Assembly (NCBI RefSeq): GCF_900128525.1
Contig: NZ_FQTQ01000092.1
Location: forward strand, 1-64,000
DNA: 64,000 nucleotides
Origin: a methanotrophic endosymbiont of Bathymodiolus puteoserpentis (Logatchev)
Lineage (GTDB): Bacteria > Pseudomonadota > Gammaproteobacteria > Methylococcales > Methylomonadaceae
Reading direction: 5' to 3'
Notes under the pieces: generated by a model
Told to the model about the DNA's origin: nothing
What the model saw: only the letters and a program-made list of their open reading frames with translations
The model's database searches: none
Part shown: in pieces, positions 46,478 to 56,331 of the stretch
Layout: every line of letters starts with the position of its first letter
Numbering within the stretch: the first letter of the stretch is position 1
Translations under genes and position numbers: made by a program

Positions 46478-46511
46478 AAAGGGCGCAATGATTAACTCAA
46501 TTGCGCCCTTT
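46478..46511 (-). terminator. Rho-independent terminator after the first amtB
   Basis: AAAGGGCGCAA (46478-46488) and TTGCGCCCTTT (46501-46511) form an 11-bp perfect stem with a 12-base loop. Read on the - strand it is followed at once by a run of T, so it ends the transcript of the first glnK-amtB pair. The second pair therefore needs its own promoter or read-through. Confidence 0.9.
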
Positions 46512-46574
46512 GTTATTTTTTAAATTATTATAGTTTAAAACATCAAGCCCTAAACTTAAAAAAACTAACCTCTA

Positions 46575-47825
46575 TTACTTTCCAGTACCTGTAAATTCAG
46601 GGTACGCCTCCATACCACACTCTGAATAATCCACACCTTGATACTCTTCTTCTTCTGTGACTCGTATACCCATCACTATTTTAATAACATACCATGTAGC
46701 AAAACTTGCAACAAATACGAAACCAAAAATTGAACCAATTCCAGCAAGCTGCGCCACTAAAGTAGCTTCAGGGTTAGAGATACAAACTGCTAATAATCCC
46801 CAGATACCAACAACGCCATGCACCGAAATAGCTCCTACTGGATCATCAATTTTCATTTTATCCAAACCAATGACTGAAAAGACTACGATAACGCCTGCTA
46901 TTGCACCAATCACAGAGGCCAATAAGGGTGTTGGTGTTAATGGTTCAGCCGTAATCGCAACTAACCCTGCTAACGCACCATTTAAGGTCATTGATAGATC
47001 TGCTTTACCGAATAGAAGATGTGCCGTTAATAAAGCTGAAATAACACCTGCAGCAGCAGCAGCATTAGTATTCACAAATACCATGGCCACCGCATTAGCT
47101 TCGCCTATATCTGATATTTTCAACTCAGAGCCACCATTAAAACCAAACCAGCCCATCCATAAAATAAACATACCTAAAGTTGCTAGCGGCATATTACAGC
47201 CTGGAATGGGATGAATTTCACCATTAGAACCGTATTTACCTTTACGAGCGCCTAATAATAAAACGGCTGCTAATGCAGCTGTTGCACCACATAGGTGCAC
47301 AACACCTGAACCAGCAAAATCCAAGAAGCCCATTTGATCAAGAAAACCTCCACCCCATTTCCAGAAACCTTGAATAGGGTAAATAAATCCTGTCATAACC
47401 ACTGAGAAAACTAAAAACGCCCACAATTTCATACGCTCAGCAACCGCACCTGAAACAATTGACATTGCAGTTGCAACGAAAACAACCTGAAAGAAAAAAT
47501 CCGCCATTACTGAGTAATACGTTTCACCGTTACTCGCCAATACATCGGTAGCCGTATGGTCTTCACCTAATAAAAAACTGATACCAGGCCAAATACTATT
47601 GACTGCTTCTGCTGGGTACATAATGTTATAACCACATAACTGGTACATAACACAAGCAATAGCAAATAATGCGACATTCTTAGTTAAAATTTCTGCGGTA
47701 TTTTTTGAGCGCACCAGGCCCGCTTCTAACATGGCGAAACCAGCTGCCATCCACATAACCAGCGCACCACTAATTAGAAAGTAAAACGTATCTAACGCAT
47801 AACTTAATTCTGTTAATTTATCCAC
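46575..47825 (-). CDS. amtB: Ammonium transporter, first copy
   Basis: 416 residues, 11 helices, AmtB/Rh family. The pore histidines are in DFAGSGVVHLCGATAALAA and GAISVHGVVGIWG. MWMAAGFAMLEAGLVRSKN is a family hallmark. It is 26 bases after glnK. Compared with the second amtB in the window it differs over much of its length and has no signal-like N-terminus, so the two are diverged paralogues rather than a recent duplication. Confidence 0.95.
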   Translation of the reverse strand: MDKLTELSYALDTFYFLISGALVMWMAAGFAMLEAGLVRSKNTAEILTKNVALFAIACVMYQLCGYNIMYPAEAVNSIWPGISFLLGEDHTATDVLASNGETYYSVMADFFFQVVFVATAMSIVSGAVAERMKLWAFLVFSVVMTGFIYPIQGFWKWGGGFLDQMGFLDFAGSGVVHLCGATAALAAVLLLGARKGKYGSNGEIHPIPGCNMPLATLGMFILWMGWFGFNGGSELKISDIGEANAVAMVFVNTNAAAAAGVISALLTAHLLFGKADLSMTLNGALAGLVAITAEPLTPTPLLASVIGAIAGVIVVFSVIGLDKMKIDDPVGAISVHGVVGIWGLLAVCISNPEATLVAQLAGIGSIFGFVFVASFATWYVIKIVMGIRVTEEEEYQGVDYSECGMEAYPEFTGTGK

Positions 47826-47851
47826 CTTAATACCTCTTTGTAATGTTGTTA

Positions 47852-48190
<339 letters not shown>

Positions 48191-48225
48191 TTAAGTCTCC
48201 ATTAATTTACAAGTTCACACAGCAT

Positions 48226-48244
48226 AAAGCACAGGCCATGCCAA
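48226..48244 (-). promoter_or_regulatory. Sigma54 promoter of glnK-amtB
   Basis: On the - strand TGGCAT, GGCCT, GTGCT matches the -24/-12 consensus with 10 bases between GG and GC. The predicted start is near 48218, giving a 28-base leader to glnK. Fits nitrogen-starvation control by NtrC. Confidence 0.75.
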
Positions 48245-48317
48245 AAACAATAAGATATTGTTTTATAGTAATTTTTACCTTTATTTTTATGGGTTAAAAG
48301 AAAACGCCCCTTATAAT

Positions 48318-48334
48318 CGCACAAAAATGGTGCG
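48318..48334. promoter_or_regulatory. NtrC-like binding site for glnK promoter
   Basis: CGCACAAAAATGGTGCG resembles the NtrC consensus TGCACCA-N3-TGGTGCA, with matching GCAC and GGTGC cores. It lies about 100-116 bases upstream of the predicted glnK start. Confidence 0.65.
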
Positions 48335-48519
48335 TATGGTGCATTATGCACTTTTATATATTAAATCGTAACGGAATCAGTATTCCCCCTGTAGCCTGAT
48401 AGCATCGACCCTATAGAGACAAGGAAAGACTAAGGACTTATCGATAAATTTTTTCTCTCCTTATTTATCAAGAAAAAACGCTTCAGGTTAACTCAAGGTA
48501 ATACAAGACACGCTAAAAT

Positions 48520-48536
48520 CGCCCCACATTGGTGCA
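48520..48536. promoter_or_regulatory. NtrC-like binding site for porin promoter
   Basis: CGCCCCACATTGGTGCA has a complete TGGTGCA half and a GC-C-CCA partner half. It is about 101-117 bases upstream of the predicted porin transcription start, the same geometry as for glnK. Confidence 0.6.
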
Positions 48537-48610
48537 ATACGTTTAAAAATAACAATAATTAAAATAAAAAATAAGCATAACCCATTAAATAAAAAGAAAA
48601 ATTTATTAAT

Positions 48611-48626
48611 TGGCACATATCCCGCA
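48611..48626 (+). promoter_or_regulatory. Sigma54 promoter of the porin gene
   Basis: TGGCAC, ATATC, CCGCA: a full -24 box and a weaker -12 box with correct GG-N10-GC spacing. The predicted start is near 48637, about 50 bases before the ATG. Confidence 0.65.
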
Positions 48627-48687
48627 TATAAACTAAAAAAGTACACTTTACCAACGACCTTACAATCTAATAATATATAGGGCTATC

Positions 48688-49839
48688 ATGCATAAAAAAA
48701 TGTTATTTAAACGATCTCTACTCAGTGCTGCAATCCTTGCTGCCAGTTTTCAAGCCTCTGCCGATGCCGGCATGGTTGAATCTTTAACCGATTTTAATAT
48801 TAATGAAACCTCTTTTTTAAAAGATGCAGGCATTGAAGTAGGACTGTGGGCTTCAGGTGGTGTGACAGGTAATTCTAATGGCAATACCAATGCTCCCGTT
48901 TCATTCAACGACCGCGTTAATGAATTCACTCTTAATCAACTAAACTTCTACATTGAACGAGCTGTCAACACTGAAGGCGATAGCTGGGATATTGGTGGAC
49001 GTATGGACTTTATGTACGGTACAGATGCGCGGTTTACTCAAGCATCAGGCTGGGATGATAAATGGAATGCTGGCTCTAGCGGCTACTATGATATAGCCAT
49101 GCCGCAGTTATATGTTGAAATTTTTGCGCCTATCGGCAATGGTATTACTGCAAAATTAGGACATTTTTACACAACTATCGGTAATGAAGTCGTCACCTCT
49201 CCCGACAACTTTTTCTATTCACATGCCTATACCATGCTATACGGTGAACCGTTCACCCATACAGGTGCTTTATTTAGCTATGATATTGATGATAACTTCT
49301 CTATTAATGGGGGAGCTGTTATGGGCTGGGATAATATGACCGAGAATGCAGGCGCATGGAGCTTTTTAGGAGGTGGTAGTTGGACTAGTGATGACGCAGC
49401 CTCTTCAGTCACCATACAGCTCATTAGCGGAGATCAAAGCGATACAACATCAGGCAACACCACCATGTATAGCATTGTTGCAACCCATGATTTCACTGAA
49501 AACTTACATTATTTACTCCAGCATGATTATGCGAACCAGGAAATTGCACCTGGCAATAATGTTAACTGGTATGGCATTAACCAATATGTCACCTATGATA
49601 TTAATGATAAAGTAGCCATTGGCGTACGTGGAGAATGGTTTAACGATGGCGATGGTGTACGAGTTAACAGTCAAGGAGCTGACTATCTTGCAGCATCCAT
49701 TGGCATAAACTATTCACCCGTTAGCTGGTTTAAATTTCGCCCAGAAATCCGTTATGACTGGGCCTCGAAACATGTCTTTAACAATAATAGAGATCAAGAT
49801 CAAATCGCTATTGCTATGGATATGATTGTTACATTCTAA
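48688..49839 (+). CDS. Outer-membrane beta-barrel porin (OmpL-like, BBP2 type)
   Basis: 383 residues. A signal peptide ends near QASA-DAG. The mature chain alternates strands typical of the beta-barrel porin-2 family: FTLNQLNFYIERAV, WDIGGRMDFMYG, GHFYTTIGNEVVTSPDNFFYSH, FRPEIRYDWA, and a final strand ending in F. Predicted to allow small solutes through the outer membrane. The sigma54 promoter and NtrC-like site, shared region with glnK-amtB and strong downstream terminator suggest a nitrogen-regulated porin, perhaps for ammonium, urea or amino compounds; this substrate is inferred. Confidence 0.87.
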   Translation: MHKKMLFKRSLLSAAILAASFQASADAGMVESLTDFNINETSFLKDAGIEVGLWASGGVTGNSNGNTNAPVSFNDRVNEFTLNQLNFYIERAVNTEGDSWDIGGRMDFMYGTDARFTQASGWDDKWNAGSSGYYDIAMPQLYVEIFAPIGNGITAKLGHFYTTIGNEVVTSPDNFFYSHAYTMLYGEPFTHTGALFSYDIDDNFSINGGAVMGWDNMTENAGAWSFLGGGSWTSDDAASSVTIQLISGDQSDTTSGNTTMYSIVATHDFTENLHYLLQHDYANQEIAPGNNVNWYGINQYVTYDINDKVAIGVRGEWFNDGDGVRVNSQGADYLAASIGINYSPVSWFKFRPEIRYDWASKHVFNNNRDQDQIAIAMDMIVTF

Positions 49840-49867
49840 ATTTAGCTCTTTAAAAGTCCCCCCCAAG

Positions 49868-49901
49868 AAGCCCACATTTCAGCGTGCTGAAATGTGGGCT
49901 T
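49868..49901 (+). terminator. Rho-independent terminator of the porin gene
   Basis: AAGCCCACATTTCAGC and its perfect complement form a 16-bp stem with a two-base centre, followed by a T run. Strong intrinsic terminator 28 bases after the stop. Confidence 0.93.
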
Positions 49902-50038
49902 TTTTATGTTTAACTCGGCCTTAAAAAATAGTAATTAAACCTGATAATCTGCGTAATAAGACCGAAAGGTATAAATACATTTCAACAGCTTACAACTAAA
50001 GTTACCACTTTTTATTTTTAAAAGATGTAGGGTGAGCT

Positions 50039-50079
50039 GAGGGGCAAAGCGCATCATTTACGCGTGCGCTTTGCTCCTC
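50039..50079. repeat. REP-like long palindrome
   Basis: GAGGGGCAAAGCGCA (50039-50053) pairs with TGCGCTTTGCTCCTC (50065-50079) at 14 of 15 positions. Flanking GTAG at 50028 and CTAC at 50089 extend the symmetry. It lies in the convergent gap and looks like a REP-type intergenic element. Confidence 0.55.
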
Positions 50080-50149
50080 AACACATATTCTACAACACTA
50101 GCCTGCATTGATTTACAGGGACGACCGATAGCGGAATGCAGCCTTTCAG

Positions 50150-51550
50150 TTAGGTTCTGCCATATTTGTCTTCAAAGCGCACGATATCATCTTCGCCCAA
50201 ATAACTACCAGACTGCACTTCCACCATTTCTAACGGAATGACACCGGGATTTTCTAAACAGTGAATAACACCCAAAGGAATATAAGTAGATTCATTTTCT
50301 GATAACAGCATAGTTTCATCACCTTTTGTCACTAAAGCCGTACCTTTCACGACAACCCAGTGCTCAGCGCGATGATGGTGCTTTTGTACTGACAATTTAG
50401 CACCTGGCTTAACAACAATACGCTTGGTTTTATGGCGCTCACCATGATCGACCGAATCGTAATGCCCCCACGGACGATAAACTTTACGGTGTAAATCTGC
50501 TTCACAACGCTGTTGTTGCTTTAAGGTATTAACAATTGCCTTAACCTCTTGTACTCTATCTTTAGGTGCAACCATTACAGCATCATCTGTTTCTACAATA
50601 ACAAGATCTTTAACCCCAATAACTGCAACGAGTTTATTTTCCGAATGGATAAAGGAATTTTCTGTGTCTAAGGCTAAAACATCCCCAGATAAGGCATTGC
50701 CACGCGAATCCTTAGCTCTTACATCCCAAAGTGCCGACCATGAGCCAACATCATTCCAATGAGCATCCAAAGGAATAACCACGGCTTTGTCAGTTTTTTC
50801 CATGACGGCATAATCAATAGAATCCGCTGGACATTGTGCAAATAATTCTTTATCTAAACGCACAAAATCAGCATCAACCTTAGCAGCCGCAAAAGATGAT
50901 CGGCAAGCTGACAGCATCTCTGGGGCAAATTTTTCTAATTCCTGCAAGTAACACCCTGCTTTAAATGCAAACATACCGCTATTCCAATAATACTCTCCAC
51001 TATCAACATAAGCTTGAGCAATTTCTGTATTCGGTTTTTCGACGAATTCAGCCACTTTAAAAGCCTCTGCTATATTTTCGTGAGATCGCTTGATATATCC
51101 ATATCCGGTTTCTGCCGCCGTTGGCACAATACCAAAAGTAACAAGAAACCCCTGTTGCGCTAATTCCCCTGCTTTAATAACTGCTGCTTGAAAAGCCGCT
51201 ACATTGCCTATAACATGATCCGCAGGGAGCACCAATAAAATATCTTCAGGATCTTTTGCAGCTAATGCTGCCATAGTAACTGCGGGTGCAGTGTTCTTAC
51301 CTATAGGCTCTAATATGATGCATTCGGGATGAATATCAATCCTGCATAACTGCTCAGCCATCATAAAACGATGATCTTCATTACAAATAGCAATAGGAGC
51401 CTGCAGGCCTTCTATACCTTTTAATCTAAGCACGGTTTCTTGCACCATCGTTTTATCTGAAACCAGTGGCAAAAACTGCTTAGGGTAAATTCCTCGTGAT
51501 AAAGGCCATAATCGAGTGCCAGAACCACCCGAGAGTATTACAGGTATCAT
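50150..51550 (-). CDS. manC: Mannose-1-phosphate guanylyltransferase / mannose-6-phosphate isomerase
   Basis: 466-residue bifunctional sugar-nucleotide enzyme that makes GDP-mannose for exopolysaccharide. The N-terminal nucleotidyltransferase (1-280) has the pyrophosphorylase motif LSGGSGTRLWPLSR and FVEKP. The C-terminal cupin (about 350-466) is the type II phosphomannose isomerase with QKHHHRAEHWVVVKG as zinc site. It lies 54 bases downstream of prsR on the same strand, in keeping with an exopolysaccharide programme. Confidence 0.95.
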   Translation of the reverse strand: MIPVILSGGSGTRLWPLSRGIYPKQFLPLVSDKTMVQETVLRLKGIEGLQAPIAICNEDHRFMMAEQLCRIDIHPECIILEPIGKNTAPAVTMAALAAKDPEDILLVLPADHVIGNVAAFQAAVIKAGELAQQGFLVTFGIVPTAAETGYGYIKRSHENIAEAFKVAEFVEKPNTEIAQAYVDSGEYYWNSGMFAFKAGCYLQELEKFAPEMLSACRSSFAAAKVDADFVRLDKELFAQCPADSIDYAVMEKTDKAVVIPLDAHWNDVGSWSALWDVRAKDSRGNALSGDVLALDTENSFIHSENKLVAVIGVKDLVIVETDDAVMVAPKDRVQEVKAIVNTLKQQQRCEADLHRKVYRPWGHYDSVDHGERHKTKRIVVKPGAKLSVQKHHHRAEHWVVVKGTALVTKGDETMLLSENESTYIPLGVIHCLENPGVIPLEMVEVQSGSYLGEDDIVRFEDKYGRT

Positions 51551-51604
51551 GCTATTCCTTTTTTAGGTTATAGTTTATAAAAATCTATTAGTAAGGACAG
51601 TTTA

Positions 51605-52966
51605 TTAATGCCCTTCAATGCCATACTTACTAAACAGAGTATACAGTGTCGGTCGTGTGATTCCCAAAAGCTTAGCTGCATTTGAAATATTGTTATCAGC
51701 ATGCGCTAAAGCCCTTTTAATCGCAACTGTTTCTGCATGCTCACGCACTTGCTTTAAATTCAAAGGCAAAGATGATAGCCCTAGGTCTGTTGGCGTTTGC
51801 ATTGCCAAATCTTCTAAACTAATATAAACATCATCCGTCATAACCACAGCACGCTTGATTTTATTCTCTAATTGACGAATATTTCCAGGCCAAGAATATG
51901 CTTCTATCGCATGCTTTGCTTCGGCAGTAAAACCCTTAATATCTCGTTTCTCTTGCTCGCTATAGCGATTTAAGAAAGCTTTTGCAATCACAATAGCATC
52001 ACCATCACGCTCTCTTAATGCCGGAATATTAACCACCATTTCACTTACTCGATAGTACAAATCTTCTCTAAAACTGCCGGCATCGATTAAATCTTGTATG
52101 TTTTTATGAGTTGCACAAATGATACGCACATCAACCGGTATTTCACCACGCCCTCCCAAACGCTCAATCACACGCTCCTGAATAAAACGCAATAATTTAG
52201 CTTGTAAAGAAAAAGGTAAATCACCTATCTCATCGAGAAAAAATGTTCCACCTTGCGCATATTCAATCTTGCCGATAGTTTGCTTTGCTGCGCCTGTAAA
52301 AGCGCCTTTTTCATAACCAAATAATTCACTTTCTAATAAAGTTTCAGGGATAGCTGCACAATTCACAGCAACAAATGGCTTTCCTGCTCTAGGGCTTAAT
52401 TCATGGATAGCATGCGCAAGCACTTCTTTTCCTGTGCCGCTTTCACCCAATAATAAGGTAGTAATTGAACTAGGAGCAATTTTCTCAATCATACGAGAAA
52501 GTTTTTGCATTTTTTCACTCACAGCAATAATGCCCGATAAGGGTTCACTCGTTTGCTGTTGTAATTTAATATTTTCCTGCTCTAAACTGTTTAATTGAAA
52601 GGCTCGCGAGACAATTAAATTCAAAACATCAATATCAGCGGGTTTTTGATAAAAATCATAAGCGCCCATCGCTACTGCTTTAATAGCATTTTCACGATCA
52701 TCATTACCCGTCACGACAATTACTTTTGTTTTTGGGGCTAGTTCTAAAATTTCTTTTAATGTTGCCAATCCTTCACTAGCATTAGCTGGGTCTGGAGGCA
52801 ACCCTAAATCTAAAGTCACAACACTTGGTGTATAACGCCTTAAAGCATCAATCGCAGACTCTCTATCACCAGCAATGACGACTTGATAAGCAGGAAAACT
52901 CCACTTAAATTGCTTCTGCAAACCAAGGTCATCTTCTACTACTAATAATACTTTTTTATCGTCCAT
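51605..52966 (-). CDS. prsR: PEP-CTERM system sigma54 response regulator PrsR
   Basis: 453 residues. The receiver has DD at the start, phospho-acceptor D53 (TLDLGLP) and the family insert PPDPANASEG. The AAA+ domain has GESGTGK, an intact GAFTGA loop and Walker B TFFLDEIGDL. The Fis-type helix-turn-helix (NISNAAKLLGITRPTLYTLF) ends the protein. In bacteria with PEP-CTERM/exosortase systems this regulator, with PrsK, controls exopolysaccharide and PEP-CTERM genes from sigma54 promoters. It overlaps prsK by one base. Confidence 0.93.
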   Translation of the reverse strand: MDDKKVLLVVEDDLGLQKQFKWSFPAYQVVIAGDRESAIDALRRYTPSVVTLDLGLPPDPANASEGLATLKEILELAPKTKVIVVTGNDDRENAIKAVAMGAYDFYQKPADIDVLNLIVSRAFQLNSLEQENIKLQQQTSEPLSGIIAVSEKMQKLSRMIEKIAPSSITTLLLGESGTGKEVLAHAIHELSPRAGKPFVAVNCAAIPETLLESELFGYEKGAFTGAAKQTIGKIEYAQGGTFFLDEIGDLPFSLQAKLLRFIQERVIERLGGRGEIPVDVRIICATHKNIQDLIDAGSFREDLYYRVSEMVVNIPALRERDGDAIVIAKAFLNRYSEQEKRDIKGFTAEAKHAIEAYSWPGNIRQLENKIKRAVVMTDDVYISLEDLAMQTPTDLGLSSLPLNLKQVREHAETVAIKRALAHADNNISNAAKLLGITRPTLYTLFSKYGIEGH

Positions 52967-55050
52967 TACATTTCCTCCTGATCTTGTTGAATAACACGCG
53001 GTAATTTAATACTGAATACCGTACCTACGCCTACTTCACTGAGGACTGAAATATCTCCGCCCTGACTAAGAATATATTCACGCGCCTCATACACGCCGAT
53101 ACCCATGCCAGCATTACCTTTCGTGGTATCAAATGGCCTGAACAAACGCTCGGCAATAAATTTTTGTTCCATACCACACCCCGTATCAATAACATCAATT
53201 AAAACATTATCTTGGTCACAGTCTAAGCGAATTCTAACTTCTCCGTCATCAGGCGTTGCATCTTGAGAATTTTGTACTAAATGGCCTAATATTGCGACTA
53301 ATTGCTCTTTATCTGCCAAAACCTGACATTCCGGCATGACATAATCAATTTTCACTACAGGTTTATTGCCAGCCTGTTGCAACACTATATCGGAAAGCAC
53401 ATCAACGACTTTAATAGCTGTTTTTGATGTGCTTTTAACCTCCCCTTTCTTTAATTGCGTTAACAAACGCTCAATTTTATTAACAACATTTTCCAAAGTA
53501 TCAATAGCATCATCAATAAACTCAGGATTACGCTTATGCTGCTCTGCATTACGTACAATCATTGACACTTGGGCAACCAAGTTTTTTAAATCATGTACTA
53601 AAAAAGCAGAAAAACGACTATAAGCTTCAAACTGTCTAGCGCGAGACAAATCATCAGTCACATTACCTAATGTTAAAGCATTAGCCAATTGCATGCCTAC
53701 CGTTTTTAATAAATCATGATCTTCATAATTTAACTGACGCATCACTAATGGCTGAGTTAAGGCCACGAATGCAACCAGCTTATTTTGCTGTAATAAAGGA
53801 ACAATTAGCCACATATTGTCGCATTTCAGCCACGCTGACAAATTTACATCATCATACATTTCTGGAGTATTATTAAATTCACAAAAATCAATCACCCACT
53901 GCTTAACACTCAAAAACTGAATAAACTGATCATCGGATTCCAAAGCAATAGCAGCAGTAGCTTCACAACCTAAAGACTGCTCCTCAGCCAAATAAAATAC
54001 ACCTTGATCATTAGACAACCATAACCCGCCGCCGCCACTACCAACTAAATCTGCTAATGTTTTAATAACAAACGGTGATAAATCTTCTAATTTATGTAAT
54101 GCAGCAATTTCACGACTTAAGTTAATCCACTCCTGTCTATAATCATACTGATGTTGGAAGAAATGCTTATTAAAATAAACCTTAAAATACGCCCGGATAG
54201 TTCCCGACGCAAAGACAATAATCAAAAAAAGAGCGGCTAAAAATATAAAAAATGTCTGAAATACAGCCCCCCAAGTCCCGCCAAAATTTTTAATATAATA
54301 GCCTGCTAAAGACATTAAAACCATATACAAGCCAGCACCAAACAGTACTGTAGTATGCACCACTGTGGTACGCGATATAGTGACTCTATCATCAGTGTCT
54401 TGTAGTCGGCTAAATGAAATAGCCAGTAATGGAGCACATAAAGCATTAATTAACCCTCGCGCATCCCAAAGCAAGAAGTCAAGCTGCCCAAATAACAAAG
54501 ATTTACTATAAATAATAAAATCAAAAATAAAGATGGCCGATAGACCTAAGCACAAATATTTAATCGCCCAACGCTGATCTACTGCAACGCTTCGATACAG
54601 CTGCTCAACTAACATTAGACCGATAATGGCAAAACTAATATGAGCAAATAAACGAATATCCTGCCCAAAAATTAGCTTCAAACCGTCTAATATATCGGGT
54701 GATAATTCAGCGGTAAAAACTGTAGCTAGCCAAATAATTAATACAATAGAAAGCTTTGATTTTTTGAAAAAAGCATATTTATCATTAAATAATTGTTTAG
54801 CAAGCAAAACGCCTAAGAATAAAAACCACGCCGCATTACGTAAAGTCTCAAAGGCAAAGGTATCAGCAATATATAAAGTATCATTCTGTAAGACAAAAAG
54901 TACATCTCCCATCCAAAGCACAGTGGCGCTTATCGCTAATACAAATTGCGGCACAAAGGGATTTTTCTTTATCCGCAAACAAGCCAACAGTAATACTATA
55001 ATAAAAACTATTATCCCTGTTAGATAACTATAAAAAGCAAAATTTTGCAT
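52966..55050 (-). CDS. prsK: PEP-CTERM system histidine kinase PrsK
   Basis: 694 residues. About eight to nine membrane helices fill 1-285. A GAF domain (about 310-465) follows. H486 in SAFLVHDLKNLVAQ is the phospho-accepting histidine of this subfamily, and the ATPase domain has DTGCGM and GMGIGVYEARE. Architecture, length and overlap with prsR identify it. The signal sensed is unknown. No exosortase (EpsH/XrtA) or PEP-CTERM substrate gene lies in the window, so those must be elsewhere. Confidence 0.93.
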   Translation of the reverse strand: MQNFAFYSYLTGIIVFIIVLLLACLRIKKNPFVPQFVLAISATVLWMGDVLFVLQNDTLYIADTFAFETLRNAAWFLFLGVLLAKQLFNDKYAFFKKSKLSIVLIIWLATVFTAELSPDILDGLKLIFGQDIRLFAHISFAIIGLMLVEQLYRSVAVDQRWAIKYLCLGLSAIFIFDFIIYSKSLLFGQLDFLLWDARGLINALCAPLLAISFSRLQDTDDRVTISRTTVVHTTVLFGAGLYMVLMSLAGYYIKNFGGTWGAVFQTFFIFLAALFLIIVFASGTIRAYFKVYFNKHFFQHQYDYRQEWINLSREIAALHKLEDLSPFVIKTLADLVGSGGGGLWLSNDQGVFYLAEEQSLGCEATAAIALESDDQFIQFLSVKQWVIDFCEFNNTPEMYDDVNLSAWLKCDNMWLIVPLLQQNKLVAFVALTQPLVMRQLNYEDHDLLKTVGMQLANALTLGNVTDDLSRARQFEAYSRFSAFLVHDLKNLVAQVSMIVRNAEQHKRNPEFIDDAIDTLENVVNKIERLLTQLKKGEVKSTSKTAIKVVDVLSDIVLQQAGNKPVVKIDYVMPECQVLADKEQLVAILGHLVQNSQDATPDDGEVRIRLDCDQDNVLIDVIDTGCGMEQKFIAERLFRPFDTTKGNAGMGIGVYEAREYILSQGGDISVLSEVGVGTVFSIKLPRVIQQDQEEM

Positions 55051-55087
55051 ATCACTCCTAACGTAACCGTTTACCCCCTTATTAAAG

Positions 55088-55116
55088 TCCCCTTCTCGCT
55101 CTGGCTTAGAAGGGGA
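55088..55116. repeat. Short inverted repeat upstream of prsK
   Basis: TCCCCTTCT (55088-55096) and AGAAGGGGA (55108-55116) form a 9-bp perfect stem with an 11-base loop in the divergent gap between prsK and the RND genes. It resembles common intergenic REP-type hairpins. Confidence 0.45.
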
Positions 55117-55329
55117 GCGTTAAAAAGATAAGGGGACAAATGCTTATTGCCTAACTTAATGAAAAAATTTAATAAATCAGCTCTACTAATTTCACCAATT
55201 TTTGTTTTTTCTCTCACTTTCGCTTCGAGTATACAAAAATCCACAATTTCAGTTGACTATAAATGATGTTCTACCATAATACATTCAAGCAACGTTATAT
55301 TTTATAATTACTTTAAAAAATTGAAGAAT

Positions 55330-56328
55330 ATGCATACTAAACAAATTATTATCAATGTTCTATTCTCCCTATTATTTTATCTAACTACAAGCCTCAGTTA
55401 TGCAAATGAAGATTTATTAGTCACAGTACAGCCTTCATTTCAAACTATTACCATCTCTGGATTTACCAGAGCAAGACGTAGTATGCCTATTGCCAGTGAA
55501 ATATCAGGTAAAGTTACACATATTTATGCTGATATTGGCCAGCCTATCCCTGAAAATGGTATTTTTGCATGCTTAGATGATACCTTTATTAAGCTTGATA
55601 TCGCCTCGACAGAAAACAGTATTGCCCAACATGGCATCGACTTAAAATTCCTAAGTAAACAAGTTGGGAGACATAAAAAATTAGTTAAATCTAATAGTGC
55701 TGCGATTAGCTTACTTGATGACCTAACTCGCCAAAAAGGCAACGCCTACCGCGCCATACAAAACGAAAAAATACGCAAACAAAAACAGCAAGAAACAAAA
55801 AACAGGCACTGCATCAAAGCCCCTAAAAACTGGAAAATTACCCAAAGAAATATAGAGCCAGGTCAATGGATTACTGCAGGAAATACCATTGCCCAAGCCA
55901 GCGACTATAGCCAACTATTAATCCCTATTACCTTAACAACAGAAGAACTCGCAGCGCTACAAGCCCAAGTTAAACTATCCGTTTACTTACCCGAATACCA
56001 ACAGAAAATACCGGTTAGCATTGAACATATTTCCCCAGAATTTGATCCACAATCACACAAAATTCTCGTCAATTTAGTTATTAAAGATACCTCTAAATAT
56101 CAACGTGGCGGTATCAGGGCAGAACTCACTTTAAATGTTTCTGATAAACTCAATAATTTCCTCATTCCTAAAGACGCACTCGATGCACGCTTTGAAGAAG
56201 TCTGGTTAACCCGTAAAAATGGCGAAAGAATACGCGTCATGCTCCAAGGCTATGCAGATAGTAATACTGCAAAAATCTCTTCAGCTGAAATTAAAATCGG
56301 CGACCAATTTAAACGACAAAACCCTTAA
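55330..56328 (+). CDS. RND efflux periplasmic adaptor subunit
   Basis: 332 residues from the ATG at 55330 (MHTKQIII); an upstream TTG at 55321 is less likely. The signal peptide ends near SYANE. The adaptor has the split lipoyl/barrel-sandwich layout (PIASEISGKVTHIYADIGQP and RNIEPGQWITAGNTI) around a short charged helical hairpin, then a beta-barrel domain. It links an inner-membrane RND pump to an outer-membrane channel. The permease follows after 3 bases. No TolC-like gene is nearby. Confidence 0.9.
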   Translation: MHTKQIIINVLFSLLFYLTTSLSYANEDLLVTVQPSFQTITISGFTRARRSMPIASEISGKVTHIYADIGQPIPENGIFACLDDTFIKLDIASTENSIAQHGIDLKFLSKQVGRHKKLVKSNSAAISLLDDLTRQKGNAYRAIQNEKIRKQKQQETKNRHCIKAPKNWKITQRNIEPGQWITAGNTIAQASDYSQLLIPITLTTEELAALQAQVKLSVYLPEYQQKIPVSIEHISPEFDPQSHKILVNLVIKDTSKYQRGGIRAELTLNVSDKLNNFLIPKDALDARFEEVWLTRKNGERIRVMLQGYADSNTAKISSAEIKIGDQFKRQNP

Positions 56329-56331
56329 GTT

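Larger units (their letters stand above)
48191..48687. promoter_or_regulatory. Divergent nitrogen-control region glnK / porin
   Basis: About 500 bases holding two sigma54 promoters, one for each direction, and two NtrC-type palindromes, each about 100 bases upstream of its promoter. A TGGTGCA half site lies at 48337-48343. The rest is AT-rich with no gene. Confidence 0.65.
49840..50149. other. Convergent intergenic region with terminator and REP-like palindrome
   Basis: About 310 bases between the ends of the porin and manC-type genes. The terminator (49868-49901) and the long palindrome (50039-50079) are listed separately. No gene is visible. Confidence 0.6.

Noticed and set aside
46657-47214. 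A 185-residue frame on the + strand
   Set aside because: Antisense to the well-conserved amtB; its Pro/Ala/Thr/Ile-rich product is typical of a shadow frame.
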